Assembly: GCF_000520995.1 (NCBI RefSeq)
Contig: NZ_JACA01000007.1
Location: 107,063 to 171,062 of the forward strand
Origin: Aquimarina macrocephali JAMB N27
GTDB lineage: Bacteria > Bacteroidota > Bacteroidia > Flavobacteriales > Flavobacteriaceae
Reading direction: 5' to 3'
Length of the DNA: 64,000 bases
Below are positions 44,265 to 52,089 of the stretch, one piece after another. The position numbers were made by a program, and so were the translations under genes. Below the pieces are notes generated by a model. That model ran no database searches, was not told the DNA's origin, and saw only the letters and a list, made by a program, of their open reading frames with translations. The stretch's first letter is position 1. The number at the start of each line of letters is the position of its first letter.

Positions 44265-44798
44265 TTATATTTCTCGTATTACTTTTCCGTTCTCAAATTC
44301 AAATTCGAGTCTTATTTTTTTGTCATTTAATTTTGGTAATCTTTTAATAGATTTCGCGTCATCAATTCCGAAAAACTCATCGTCTATTTCAAAATCATAT
44401 TCCGTTTTTCCAATTTCACGTTCGAATATCCAATAATTCCTTAATATGGATATATATGGCATCGCAATTACACTTTTCGAAGTTTCACGAATATGAATTT
44501 CATTATCAATTTTCACTGAATTTTCATTCACTATTGCAAATCCAATGGTTGTTAAAAAAGGAATCATCATGGGTAATAGACTCAGTCCAATTATAACAAT
44601 CAGAATACCTCCATAAATTTTCGCCCACTTTTTTCTAATAAATTTAAAAACGATATAGAAAGTACTAAGAAACCAAACCCAGAGAATAATTCGATCTATT
44701 AAATTTCCAATAAAGGAAATATCTAAAGTTAAATAAAGAATTAAATCAATTAACATCAATGCTGTGATTCCAATGTATATTTTTATTTCTTTATTCAT
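44265..44798 (-). CDS. membrane protein of unknown function
   Basis: 177 aa from ATG 44798 (MNKEIKIYIGITALMLID); a longer frame to 44825 enters the attC-like site. Three hydrophobic segments, then a soluble tail (EREIGKTEYDFEIDDEFFGI). No family recognised. Ends GTTGTGTACAG / TTGTACACAAC pair 10 of 11. Confidence 0.66.
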   Translation of the reverse strand: MNKEIKIYIGITALMLIDLILYLTLDISFIGNLIDRIILWVWFLSTFYIVFKFIRKKWAKIYGGILIVIIGLSLLPMMIPFLTTIGFAIVNENSVKIDNEIHIRETSKSVIAMPYISILRNYWIFEREIGKTEYDFEIDDEFFGIDDAKSIKRLPKLNDKKIRLEFEFENGKVIREI

Positions 44799-44817
44799 TT
44801 TACAATAAACTTCATAA

Positions 44818-44892
44818 TTGTACACAACGTTTTATGTATGAGGCGGAATGCCACCTTTTAGGGCATCATGATTTCATACATTGTGTTATATG
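44818..44892 (-). repeat. attC-like site 32 (75 bp, classical size)
   Basis: TTGTACACAAC-GTTTT-ATGTATGAGGCGGAATGCC ... GGGCATCATGATTTCATACAT-TGT-GTTATATG. A 5-nt spacer on one arm and 3 nt on the other. Confidence 0.92.
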
Positions 44893-46076
44893 TTTTCTTC
44901 TATTTTTTTAATCAATTCTTCTTTATTCAAACCGACATTTGTATATATTATTTCACCACTTTTCTTTATTAAGAAGAATGTTGGAGCAGCATACACTCCA
45001 TAATCTTTGGCTGTCTCACTCCCCATATATAAGGTCTGATACCTAATGTTCTGCTCTTTTATATATTTGCCTAACCCTTCATCACTTGATAGAGTGAACT
45101 CTATTCCATATGCTGCAAAACCTTTTTCACCATATTTATGTTGTATTTCATTAATAATAGGAATGGCTTTCACACACGGAAGGCAACCAGGATACCAAAA
45201 TTCCAATAGAATTAGATTTTTATCCAGTTTAGAAAAGGAAATTGAATCCCCTTTAATATTTGGTAAAGTCCAATTCTTGGCTAACTGACCAATTTTGGTA
45301 GAGTTTTTATTACGTCTTCTTTTATTATAATCACTTTGAGATAAAGTCAGGTATCCTTTTGAAAATATTTTATAGTTCCAAATAGAATCATTTCTCTTTG
45401 ACGGAATTTTTATATTTTTCAATGTTGTCGCAGTATATCCAGCTTTTTGAGGGTACGTAGTTTTGATTTGAATTGGGAGATATTCATTTTTTGATATTGC
45501 AATAGTATATTCTAAAACATAATTTTCTATATCAGTATTAACTAAAATTGCTTCCATACCAATATATCTATTTGGGATAGAGAATTTAAATTTATAACAT
45601 TCGATATTATTTATTAAAGTGTCTGGTTTGTGTTCAGAGATAATGGTTGTATCAACAAGTAACTTAGGTAATAATTTTTTAATTTCAAAAATAGAATGCG
45701 ACATTGAATATGAATTAGTGACATCATATTTTTTTGGTTGCCCATTATATATGACAGTTTTTCTCTCAGGATCAGTTTTAAATTCTGTCACTCCGTCAAA
45801 AACTCTTTCTCCATATACCCCATTAAAATGATATTTTGTACCGATCAAAGTATCTCTACTTGAAAAGTCAAAATAAGCATTAGCACTATCAACTCGGTTA
45901 TTAGAAGGAAGTTTCGTTGAAACCATTTTTCTTGTCCATTGATATTCGATAGTTTCTAATGAATTTATTTTTGTAATTGTTTTGTTTAAAATTTCTGTAT
46001 CCGTTTTTTTACAACTCAAAATCAAGAAACTAAGCGAAGTCAACATAAAAACCTTTTCAAGCAGTGTTTTTTTCAT
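44886..46076 (-). CDS. TlpA-type thioredoxin-like lipoprotein
   Basis: 396 aa from ATG 46076 (MKKTLLEKVFML); a longer frame to 46196 runs through the attC-like site. Lipobox FLILSC, then a ~250-residue N-terminal domain and a C-terminal TlpA/ResA thioredoxin fold with WYPGCLPCVK (CxxC) and the cis-Pro stretch YAAPTFFLI. It is a periplasmic thiol-disulfide or thiol-peroxidase-like protein. Cassette ends GTTATATGT / ACATATAAC are a perfect 9-nt pair. Confidence 0.84.
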   Translation of the reverse strand: MKKTLLEKVFMLTSLSFLILSCKKTDTEILNKTITKINSLETIEYQWTRKMVSTKLPSNNRVDSANAYFDFSSRDTLIGTKYHFNGVYGERVFDGVTEFKTDPERKTVIYNGQPKKYDVTNSYSMSHSIFEIKKLLPKLLVDTTIISEHKPDTLINNIECYKFKFSIPNRYIGMEAILVNTDIENYVLEYTIAISKNEYLPIQIKTTYPQKAGYTATTLKNIKIPSKRNDSIWNYKIFSKGYLTLSQSDYNKRRRNKNSTKIGQLAKNWTLPNIKGDSISFSKLDKNLILLEFWYPGCLPCVKAIPIINEIQHKYGEKGFAAYGIEFTLSSDEGLGKYIKEQNIRYQTLYMGSETAKDYGVYAAPTFFLIKKSGEIIYTNVGLNKEELIKKIEENI

Positions 46077-46089
46077 AATATTTGCGATT

Positions 46090-46163
46090 ACATATAACGT
46101 CTCTTGTATGATGCGTTTGCATCCCGAAGGGTGCATATGCATTATACAAATTGTTAGCATTAG
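46090..46163 (-). repeat. attC-like site 33 (74 bp, classical size)
   Basis: ACATATAAC-GTCTC-TTGTATGATGC...GCATTATACAA-ATT-GTTAGCATTAG, with the terminal hairpin TTGCATCCCGAAGGGTGCA. One extrahelical base in the left stem. Confidence 0.94.
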
Positions 46164-46167
46164 TTTT

Positions 46168-47028
46168 TTAGCATCCCATTGGAATTTCAAACTCAATAAT
46201 TTTTTCGGTAATCTGATCGTTTTTATTAGTCAGGATAACTTTTAAAAATATTTTGCTCATTGAAACTCCACTTGGGTATTCATTTGCTGTTTTAATGTTT
46301 TTTATCAACTTAGACCATTTTTCTCCGCAAAATTCATCAACTGCACTTTTAAGTTCATTGATTTTTACAGGAATAAACTTCTCCCAATCTTTCGTTGAAT
46401 ATTTAAAGGTTTTAAATGAATTTTTGATTTTATTATATGGTAGTTTTTTCCACTCAGAGTAGAAATGTTTCCATTCCGTGAGGTCACAATGAGGACCTTC
46501 ATCCATTATCGTAATACTATTCTCATAGCGTTGAAAAACTTCTATTTTCTTATATTTTTTCTGAATGATTTTGAGGAATTTGTTTTCAGGTGTTCCAGAT
46601 AAATCTAAACTTACTTTAGCCGTATCCTTTTGAACTTTTGATAATACTGTTAAATCTCCCATTAGCCCAATATTATCTAATTCTAAGATAAAATCATTAA
46701 ACTTTATTTCTACCCGTTCTTTTAGAACCTTATCTATTAGAAAACCACTAAAGACATAGCCACTAGTAACTTTACTATTTACAATCCCTTGAACTTTTAG
46801 CCACGAACCGTTTATTTTTTCTCCATTATCAACTATGAAAAATTTAATGTTGGTTTTTTCTTGAACTTTAATTTTCTCAGCATATTTAAATTTGCCTAAT
46901 CTTTTAGATTTTTTATTAGGTTCTTCTCTAATTATTAAACCATTGTCCGCATTAACATATAATATTTCTTGTCCATAAGAAATATTATATGTTAAAATTA
47001 ATAGTATGCTTAATATTACTTTATTCAT
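46168..47028 (-). CDS. exported SH3b-domain protein
   Basis: 286 aa, signal peptide ending YNISYGQ. The region after it (ILYVNADNGLIIREEPNKKS, GKFKYAEKIKVQEK) is a bacterial SH3-type domain that usually binds cell wall or partners. The rest is unrecognised. Its ATG overlaps the stop of the upstream small lipoprotein (ATGA), so both are one two-gene cassette. Confidence 0.75.
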   Translation of the reverse strand: MNKVILSILLILTYNISYGQEILYVNADNGLIIREEPNKKSKRLGKFKYAEKIKVQEKTNIKFFIVDNGEKINGSWLKVQGIVNSKVTSGYVFSGFLIDKVLKERVEIKFNDFILELDNIGLMGDLTVLSKVQKDTAKVSLDLSGTPENKFLKIIQKKYKKIEVFQRYENSITIMDEGPHCDLTEWKHFYSEWKKLPYNKIKNSFKTFKYSTKDWEKFIPVKINELKSAVDEFCGEKWSKLIKNIKTANEYPSGVSMSKIFLKVILTNKNDQITEKIIEFEIPMGC

Positions 47029-47306
47029 TTTTGATAATAAGTACCTGTTTCGTTTGATTTTAAATCCCTAATTACGATTTTTCTACTTGTAAAGCCAAAA
47101 ACACTTTCTTCTTGACTAATTAATAATGCTTTTGGTATATCTTTTAGATATAAAGTATCATTGACCAGATTGTATCTTTCAAAACTTATTACATCTCCAA
47201 TATGATATCCGTCACCATATTTCCACCAACCTTCTTTTAGTTCTTTATTACTTAAACAAGAAGTCAGAAATATTAATGTCAATATGCAGATGAGTTTTTT
47301 TATCAA
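47025..47306 (-). CDS. small lipoprotein of unknown function
   Basis: 93 aa. Lipobox LIFLTSC. Short polar mature part (EGWWKYGDGYHIGDVISFE). It is translationally coupled to the SH3b protein. This is the first gene of the array in reading direction, just after the terminal half site. Confidence 0.65.
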   Translation of the reverse strand: MIKKLICILTLIFLTSCLSNKELKEGWWKYGDGYHIGDVISFERYNLVNDTLYLKDIPKALLISQEESVFGFTSRKIVIRDLKSNETGTYYQK

Positions 47307-47318
47307 TCTATTTATGTA

Positions 47319-47353
47319 TTAATGCTAACGTTTATATAAGAATAATATTAATT
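47319..47353 (-). repeat. terminal half site at the proximal array end (attI-like)
   Basis: TTAATGCTAACG at 47319 pairs 10 of 11 with GTTAGCATTAG at 46153. After the G the sequence runs AT-rich into the YdeI gene's stop, with no inner stem. This single-box form is what an attI or insertion point would look like. Confidence 0.55.
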
Positions 47354-47944
47354 TTATCGATACTTATCATTCAACCCAATACCATCGAGTATCATTGGGC
47401 TTATTTTTTCTAATCTCGATATACGAGTAGCTTCTCGTTTTGCAGTAGTAATATATTCTGCGTATTCTTTTTGTTTGAAAGGAGTTAGTTGTTCAAAAGA
47501 TTTTTTTAAATTATCATTAGCATTCAGTGCAGTTAATAATTCAGAAGGAATCTCGATTGTTTTTGACCTTTCTGGTTTGATTTCTTTACCTTCTTTTTGG
47601 TTTCTAATCGCCTCTTTTACATACTGAAGTATTAATTTTTTGTCTATCTCATCAGTAGTATTAAATCTCCATTGTCGTAAACCTTTGGTTTTTCCTTCTT
47701 GAGCATTTAACAACTTCTTTGCCTTATCTTCTAAAAACACCCCTTGATAAAACCAAATCCCTACATAGGACTTAAATGCTCCTATTCCTATTACATTTTT
47801 TCCATTAATAGTATAAACCGGAATCCCCCATTTTATAGTCTCTTCCATTTCTGTAGTAAGCATTATTGATCTTAAGATTTCTAATGCTTCTTTCCATTCT
47901 TCTTTCTTTGAAATAAATTCTTCGACTGATTTATTTTTTTGCAT
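47354..47944 (-). CDS. YdeI/OmpD-associated (DUF1801-type) family protein
   Basis: 196 aa. ETIKWGIPVYTINGKNVIGI, KSYVGIWFYQGVFLED, KGLRQWRFNTTDEID and the C-terminal FKQKEYAEYITTAKR...RISRLEKISPMIL are typical of the YdeI family, whose role is uncertain. The 3' end is duplicated as a relic at 7036-7124, beyond the other end of the cassette array. Confidence 0.85.
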   Translation of the reverse strand: MQKNKSVEEFISKKEEWKEALEILRSIMLTTEMEETIKWGIPVYTINGKNVIGIGAFKSYVGIWFYQGVFLEDKAKKLLNAQEGKTKGLRQWRFNTTDEIDKKLILQYVKEAIRNQKEGKEIKPERSKTIEIPSELLTALNANDNLKKSFEQLTPFKQKEYAEYITTAKREATRISRLEKISPMILDGIGLNDKYR

Positions 47945-48001
47945 AACTCCAGGTATTAAATTTATACGTTTCAGAACACTACTAAATTATAGATATAACC
48001 C

Positions 48002-48186
48002 GTTGTGCATTTAGGAAGATTATTACAAAAAAAGCGTCAATTCGAGTGTTTTGTCGTAATGGAATGGAGACAAAATGTATCGAGAATAGCTTTTTAAAGC
48101 TAAAATCCTATTCTCGATACACTTCTCCTAAAGTCGAATCACTCGAATTGACGGATTATAGTTAAAAAAATATCTAAATGCACAAC
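48002..48186. repeat. nested palindromic element (REP/MITE-like)
   Basis: Three perfect inverted-repeat pairs nest in 185 bp: GTTGTGCATTTAG / CTAAATGCACAAC at the ends, CGTCAATTCGAGTG / CACTCGAATTGACG inside, and TGTATCGAGAATAG / CTATTCTCGATACA at the centre. No coding content. The outermost pair begins GTT and ends AAC, as cassette boxes do. Confidence 0.85.
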
Positions 48187-48209
48187 AAGTAGATATAGTA
48201 TCCTTTTTC

Positions 48210-48755
48210 TTATACTCTTTCTAGTTTATGGTAAGGTTCTTCGGGTAATAAAATTTCAATTTCGTCTCCAACAGATATTTCTCCACCTTCTACCACCACT
48301 CCCATAATACCGGCTTTTCTTATTAAATCCCCATTCTCATCAGTATCCAAAACAGCTTTCATCAATCCTTCTTTTATAGAATTTAATTGATTACAAGGAT
48401 TTCTTAAACCGGTTATTCTAATTTTCACTTTCTCACCAAGCTTCAGAATAGTACTCTTAGGAAGGCCTAATAAATCTACCCCGATAGTAGTAATATTCTC
48501 TCCCATCTCTCCATTTTTGATATAAAACCCTTTCTGCTTCAATTCCTCAAATAGTTCAGAATGAATCAGGTGTACTTGTCTTAAATTTGGTTGGGTAGGA
48601 TCTTTTAATACTCTAGATCTATGTTTTACTGTTTTTCCCATATGGGCATCTCCTTTAATGCCCAATCCTTTGATAAGAGTTATATGCTCGCAACTAAATT
48701 TAGTAAAAGTGTGAGATTGACTCTTGCTTACACCTAGTATCTTTCCTTTCCTCAT
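48210..48755 (-). CDS. MOSC-domain protein
   Basis: 181 aa. It has the MOSC pattern KGDAHMGKTVKHR, RQVHLIHSELFEELK, NGEMGENITTIGVDLLGLP and LRNPCNQLNSI with the conserved Cys. MOSC domains transfer sulfur in molybdenum-cofactor chemistry or detoxify N-hydroxylated compounds. Standalone gene. Confidence 0.88.
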   Translation of the reverse strand: MRKGKILGVSKSQSHTFTKFSCEHITLIKGLGIKGDAHMGKTVKHRSRVLKDPTQPNLRQVHLIHSELFEELKQKGFYIKNGEMGENITTIGVDLLGLPKSTILKLGEKVKIRITGLRNPCNQLNSIKEGLMKAVLDTDENGDLIRKAGIMGVVVEGGEISVGDEIEILLPEEPYHKLERV

Positions 48756-48779
48756 TTAGTATATAATACGCCAATATTC

Positions 48780-49175
48780 TTATTTTCTTTTCAACGTAGA
48801 AAAAGCTAAGACATCTTTTCCATCTATAATATAATAGCTAAAACTAATATGATTTTCATCCACTTTGGTTATGATTACGGTTCCTTCTTTTATACAGCTA
48901 TTGGTGTTCTCTAAAATTAATTCATTAAAAGTAGCACGATTATATGAATACTCGACCAGTTCCCATTGTCCAGAACATTCTAAACTTGGATATTTTATCT
49001 CAAATGATTGTCGGTAAATATCGATCTCTAAATTAATAGACCAGGTATTATTATCTTCTAAATCTAATTGACACCCTACTCCTTCCCACTGGCCATCAAG
49101 CCAAACTATATCATCGGTTTTACATCCAACTAAAATTAAGGCAATAAAAAAAAACAGTATACTCTTGATTTTCAT
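48780..49175 (-). CDS. lipoprotein of unknown function
   Basis: 131 aa from ATG 49175 (MKIKSILFFFIALILVGC), which gives a proper lipobox; the longer frame has an improbable extension. The mature domain (WLDGQWEGVGCQLDLEDNNTW, SFSYYIIDGKDVLAFSTL) looks like a small lipocalin-type barrel. No family claimed. Confidence 0.68.
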   Translation of the reverse strand: MKIKSILFFFIALILVGCKTDDIVWLDGQWEGVGCQLDLEDNNTWSINLEIDIYRQSFEIKYPSLECSGQWELVEYSYNRATFNELILENTNSCIKEGTVIITKVDENHISFSYYIIDGKDVLAFSTLKRK

Positions 49176-49309
49176 ATTTTTTTGCATTAAAAACCTTAGA
49201 ATTTTGATGCAAATCCAAAGAAATACCAATCGCAATTTATAATACTAAATTACCCGTATTTATTTTCTTTTAATTCTTAATCGATTAAAGGTTTTAAGAC
49301 ATACAATAT

Positions 49310-51736
49310 CTATATTTTTAGATTCTTTTGCAAAGAAATATCCACGTTTTTAGTTTCTTTAGAATTCCAATTAAGGCTTACTTTCAGCTTTTTATCTTTT
49401 TCATCCCAATCAAACAAAGTAGAACTTCCCTTTATTGTTATAGATTTTGGTTCAGTTTTAATATTATGAATAATCAAAGTCACTTTTCTGTCACTTGATG
49501 TGTAATTGGCTCCTTTTTCTGCTGATAATGTTACAGATAATTTTTCAGGAGTCGTTTTACTATCAAATTTTAATATTTCATACTTTCCATTTTCAAAAGC
49601 ATTAGGCGTTTTACCATCATCATCATACAGTTTACCATAACTTGTCTTCACTTGATCATCATGATAATAATGTAGTGTTATATCTTTGGTCGTATACATT
49701 TCTGTGGTTTGTACAGGTTTTACCATAGGAATAAATGCTCCTGCTTTTACAAATACAGGAATGTGATCTTCTACTATTTCAACTGTTTTAAATGTTCCTC
49801 CTTCAAATTTTTGTCCGGTAAAGAAGTCGTACCAATTAGTTCCATTTGGAAACGGAATATCCATAGATGCAATACCTGGTTGTACTATGGGTGATACCAG
49901 AAAATGGTCTCCCCACATATAGGCAAAACTTATTTCGGATAATTCTTTATTATCTGTACTTTCAAAAAACAAAGGGCGCATTAATGGTAATCCCATTTGA
50001 TTATTATCAAAAGCAATGGTGTAATTATAAGGTAGTAAGCTATATCTAAGTTCGATACTTTTCTTGGCTAAAGCTTTTGTCTTTATATCATGAAAAACAG
50101 GTTCTGGTGCAATCTGTTCCTGAGCATGTGGTCTGAATATTGGTTGAAACACTCCATATTGTAACCAGCGAGTATACAATTCTGAATCAAAAACCTCACC
50201 GCCAGCAAATCCTCCCAGGTCAGAATGCATATACCCTAATCCCTGCATCCCCATCTGCAATGCTATTTCTGTTTGGGATTGCAAACCACCCCAGCTTCTA
50301 CTTACATCGCCAGACCATGGGATCATTCCAAATCGTTGAGATCCAGAATATCCCGAACGCATTAATATAAATGGACGTTGATCAGGGAAATCTCTTTGGT
50401 ACCCTTCCTGTACCAATCGCGCCCAATCATGTCCATAAATATTATGAACCTCATCTGCACTTCCTGTAGCATGCTGTAATTCTGAAGGATGCACTTCGGG
50501 TTCTCCTAAATCACCCCACCAACCTGCTACTCCATAATCGCGAGTATATGTAGCATAAATATCCCAAAACCATTCTTTTCCTTCAGGATTATAAATATCT
50601 ATAATTCCGGTATTTCCAAAATAAAAATCATATTGAAATGGATTCCCTTTCATATCTTTTCCTAAGACACCTCTCTTCACGGCATCATCCCATTTTTTTG
50701 AAGTCGTTAATACAAAAGGCTCTGTAATCAATATTGTTTTGATTCCCTGATCTTTAAAATCATTTATCATCTGTTTTGGATTTGGAAATGAGTCTTTCAA
50801 AAACTCAAAATTCCCCATATGTCCCTTGATCTCTTTTCCAAACCAATAAATATCCAGAATCACTGCATCTAGTGGTATACTATCTGCTTTAAATCTAGCT
50901 ATAGTTTCTTTGGTTTCTTTTTCAGAATGATACCCGAAACGACTCGCAAAATTTCCAAATGCCCAACGAGGAGGCAATGGTTGTTTTCCTGTGAGGTTGG
51001 TATATTGATCTATTAGGTCTTTCCAATCATCCCCTGCAACTACCTGATATGTTTTTCTTCCGTTAATGGTTTCATATTGTAGTGTATTATCTTTTTTACT
51101 ATCTATATCTAAAAATCCAATCGGAGCATTATCAAAATGAACAGCATATATTTTAGAAGAAAGCACCAAAGGCATTGTAAAATTCATTAATTCAGAATAA
51201 TTTTCATACCCATAATGAGCTCTATTGTATAACTGAAGTCTTTTACCTCTACGATTCATCCCTACCACTCGAGATCCAGCTCCGTAAATCACTTCACTTT
51301 TATCCAGGTTAAAATCTAAAATTTCGGTAGAATCTGTTTTTATATATCCCCCTTTTTCAGAAATCAGCTTCTTTCCCTTATACGTATATGAAATATGAAA
51401 AGGTTCTTTGGTGATATGAACATCAATCCCATTGGTATGTATAGTCAATACACTATCATTTTCTAATACCTGTATTTTTGTAGCAATAGAGTTTAAGATT
51501 ACAGCATGAGATTGTGAATCAAATGTTTCCCCTGTTGGTATAAATGAGGTTTCTATAATTTTATCAGAATAAGGTTTAATTATATATTTTCCATTATCCT
51601 TAAACACCTCGATATGAGTGTCTTTTTTTTTGAAGCCTTGATTTGGGCCTTCGTACTTCTTTTTACAAGAAGTTGTCGTGAGTATAAGTGCTACAAATAC
51701 TAGAAAAAAGGTAAACTTAGAATTCATATTCAACAT
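49310..51736 (-). CDS. GH31-family glycoside hydrolase lipoprotein (alpha-glucosidase/alpha-xylosidase type)
   Basis: 808 aa, lipobox TTTSC at residues 20-24, so outer-envelope anchored. Order: N-terminal beta-sandwich, then the barrel with LDIYWFG (295-300), nucleophile Asp409 in GWWGDLGEPE and acid/base Asp477 in MIPWSGDVSRSW, followed by beta-rich C-terminal domains. It removes alpha-linked glucose or xylose from oligosaccharides; exact linkage unknown. No polysaccharide utilisation genes directly beside it. Confidence 0.9.
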   Translation of the reverse strand: MLNMNSKFTFFLVFVALILTTTSCKKKYEGPNQGFKKKDTHIEVFKDNGKYIIKPYSDKIIETSFIPTGETFDSQSHAVILNSIATKIQVLENDSVLTIHTNGIDVHITKEPFHISYTYKGKKLISEKGGYIKTDSTEILDFNLDKSEVIYGAGSRVVGMNRRGKRLQLYNRAHYGYENYSELMNFTMPLVLSSKIYAVHFDNAPIGFLDIDSKKDNTLQYETINGRKTYQVVAGDDWKDLIDQYTNLTGKQPLPPRWAFGNFASRFGYHSEKETKETIARFKADSIPLDAVILDIYWFGKEIKGHMGNFEFLKDSFPNPKQMINDFKDQGIKTILITEPFVLTTSKKWDDAVKRGVLGKDMKGNPFQYDFYFGNTGIIDIYNPEGKEWFWDIYATYTRDYGVAGWWGDLGEPEVHPSELQHATGSADEVHNIYGHDWARLVQEGYQRDFPDQRPFILMRSGYSGSQRFGMIPWSGDVSRSWGGLQSQTEIALQMGMQGLGYMHSDLGGFAGGEVFDSELYTRWLQYGVFQPIFRPHAQEQIAPEPVFHDIKTKALAKKSIELRYSLLPYNYTIAFDNNQMGLPLMRPLFFESTDNKELSEISFAYMWGDHFLVSPIVQPGIASMDIPFPNGTNWYDFFTGQKFEGGTFKTVEIVEDHIPVFVKAGAFIPMVKPVQTTEMYTTKDITLHYYHDDQVKTSYGKLYDDDGKTPNAFENGKYEILKFDSKTTPEKLSVTLSAEKGANYTSSDRKVTLIIHNIKTEPKSITIKGSSTLFDWDEKDKKLKVSLNWNSKETKNVDISLQKNLKI

Positions 51737-52089
51737 GTATTTTTATCAATAGATAGTACTCAAATATAACGGAATCCCAATAGAATAAGGATATAACGAT
51801 AGCTGCACGAGAAGAATTATTGATTTTTCAGTAAAACTCAATTTACTTAATAAGAATCACAAAAAATCACTACAACGTTTTCGTGAAAATTTCTAGTACA
51901 AATCAGGCTTCTAAATAAGTTCATCATAAAGTGCTGCATATTGGGTAACAAAACTTTGCTGAAGCCGATATTACAAGTAAAAAAAGCATTTCATTACGGT
52001 AAATTCAGAAAAATAAAAATAGATAACAGACATAATCATTTATTTAAGAATGATAAACAATCAGGTAATATACGCGATGTAAATTTAGG
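51737..52089. other. divergent intergenic region
   Basis: 353 bp between the GH31 gene and the phytase/GDPD gene, which diverge. It must hold two promoters, but I see no confident TAnnTTTG box or repeat. Confidence 0.4.

Noticed and set aside
7141..47353. CRISPR or simple interspersed repeats
   Set aside because: Repeats are long, variable and palindromic, and the intervals are whole genes of 0.4-3.7 kb. That does not fit CRISPR spacers.
7000..48000. Insertion sequence or phage origin of the array
   Set aside because: No transposase, recombinase, phage structural gene or terminal inverted repeat was seen in the region.
48002..48186. Simple terminator of the MOSC gene
   Set aside because: Three nested perfect pairs over 185 bp exceed a terminator, although the central hairpin could also stop transcription.
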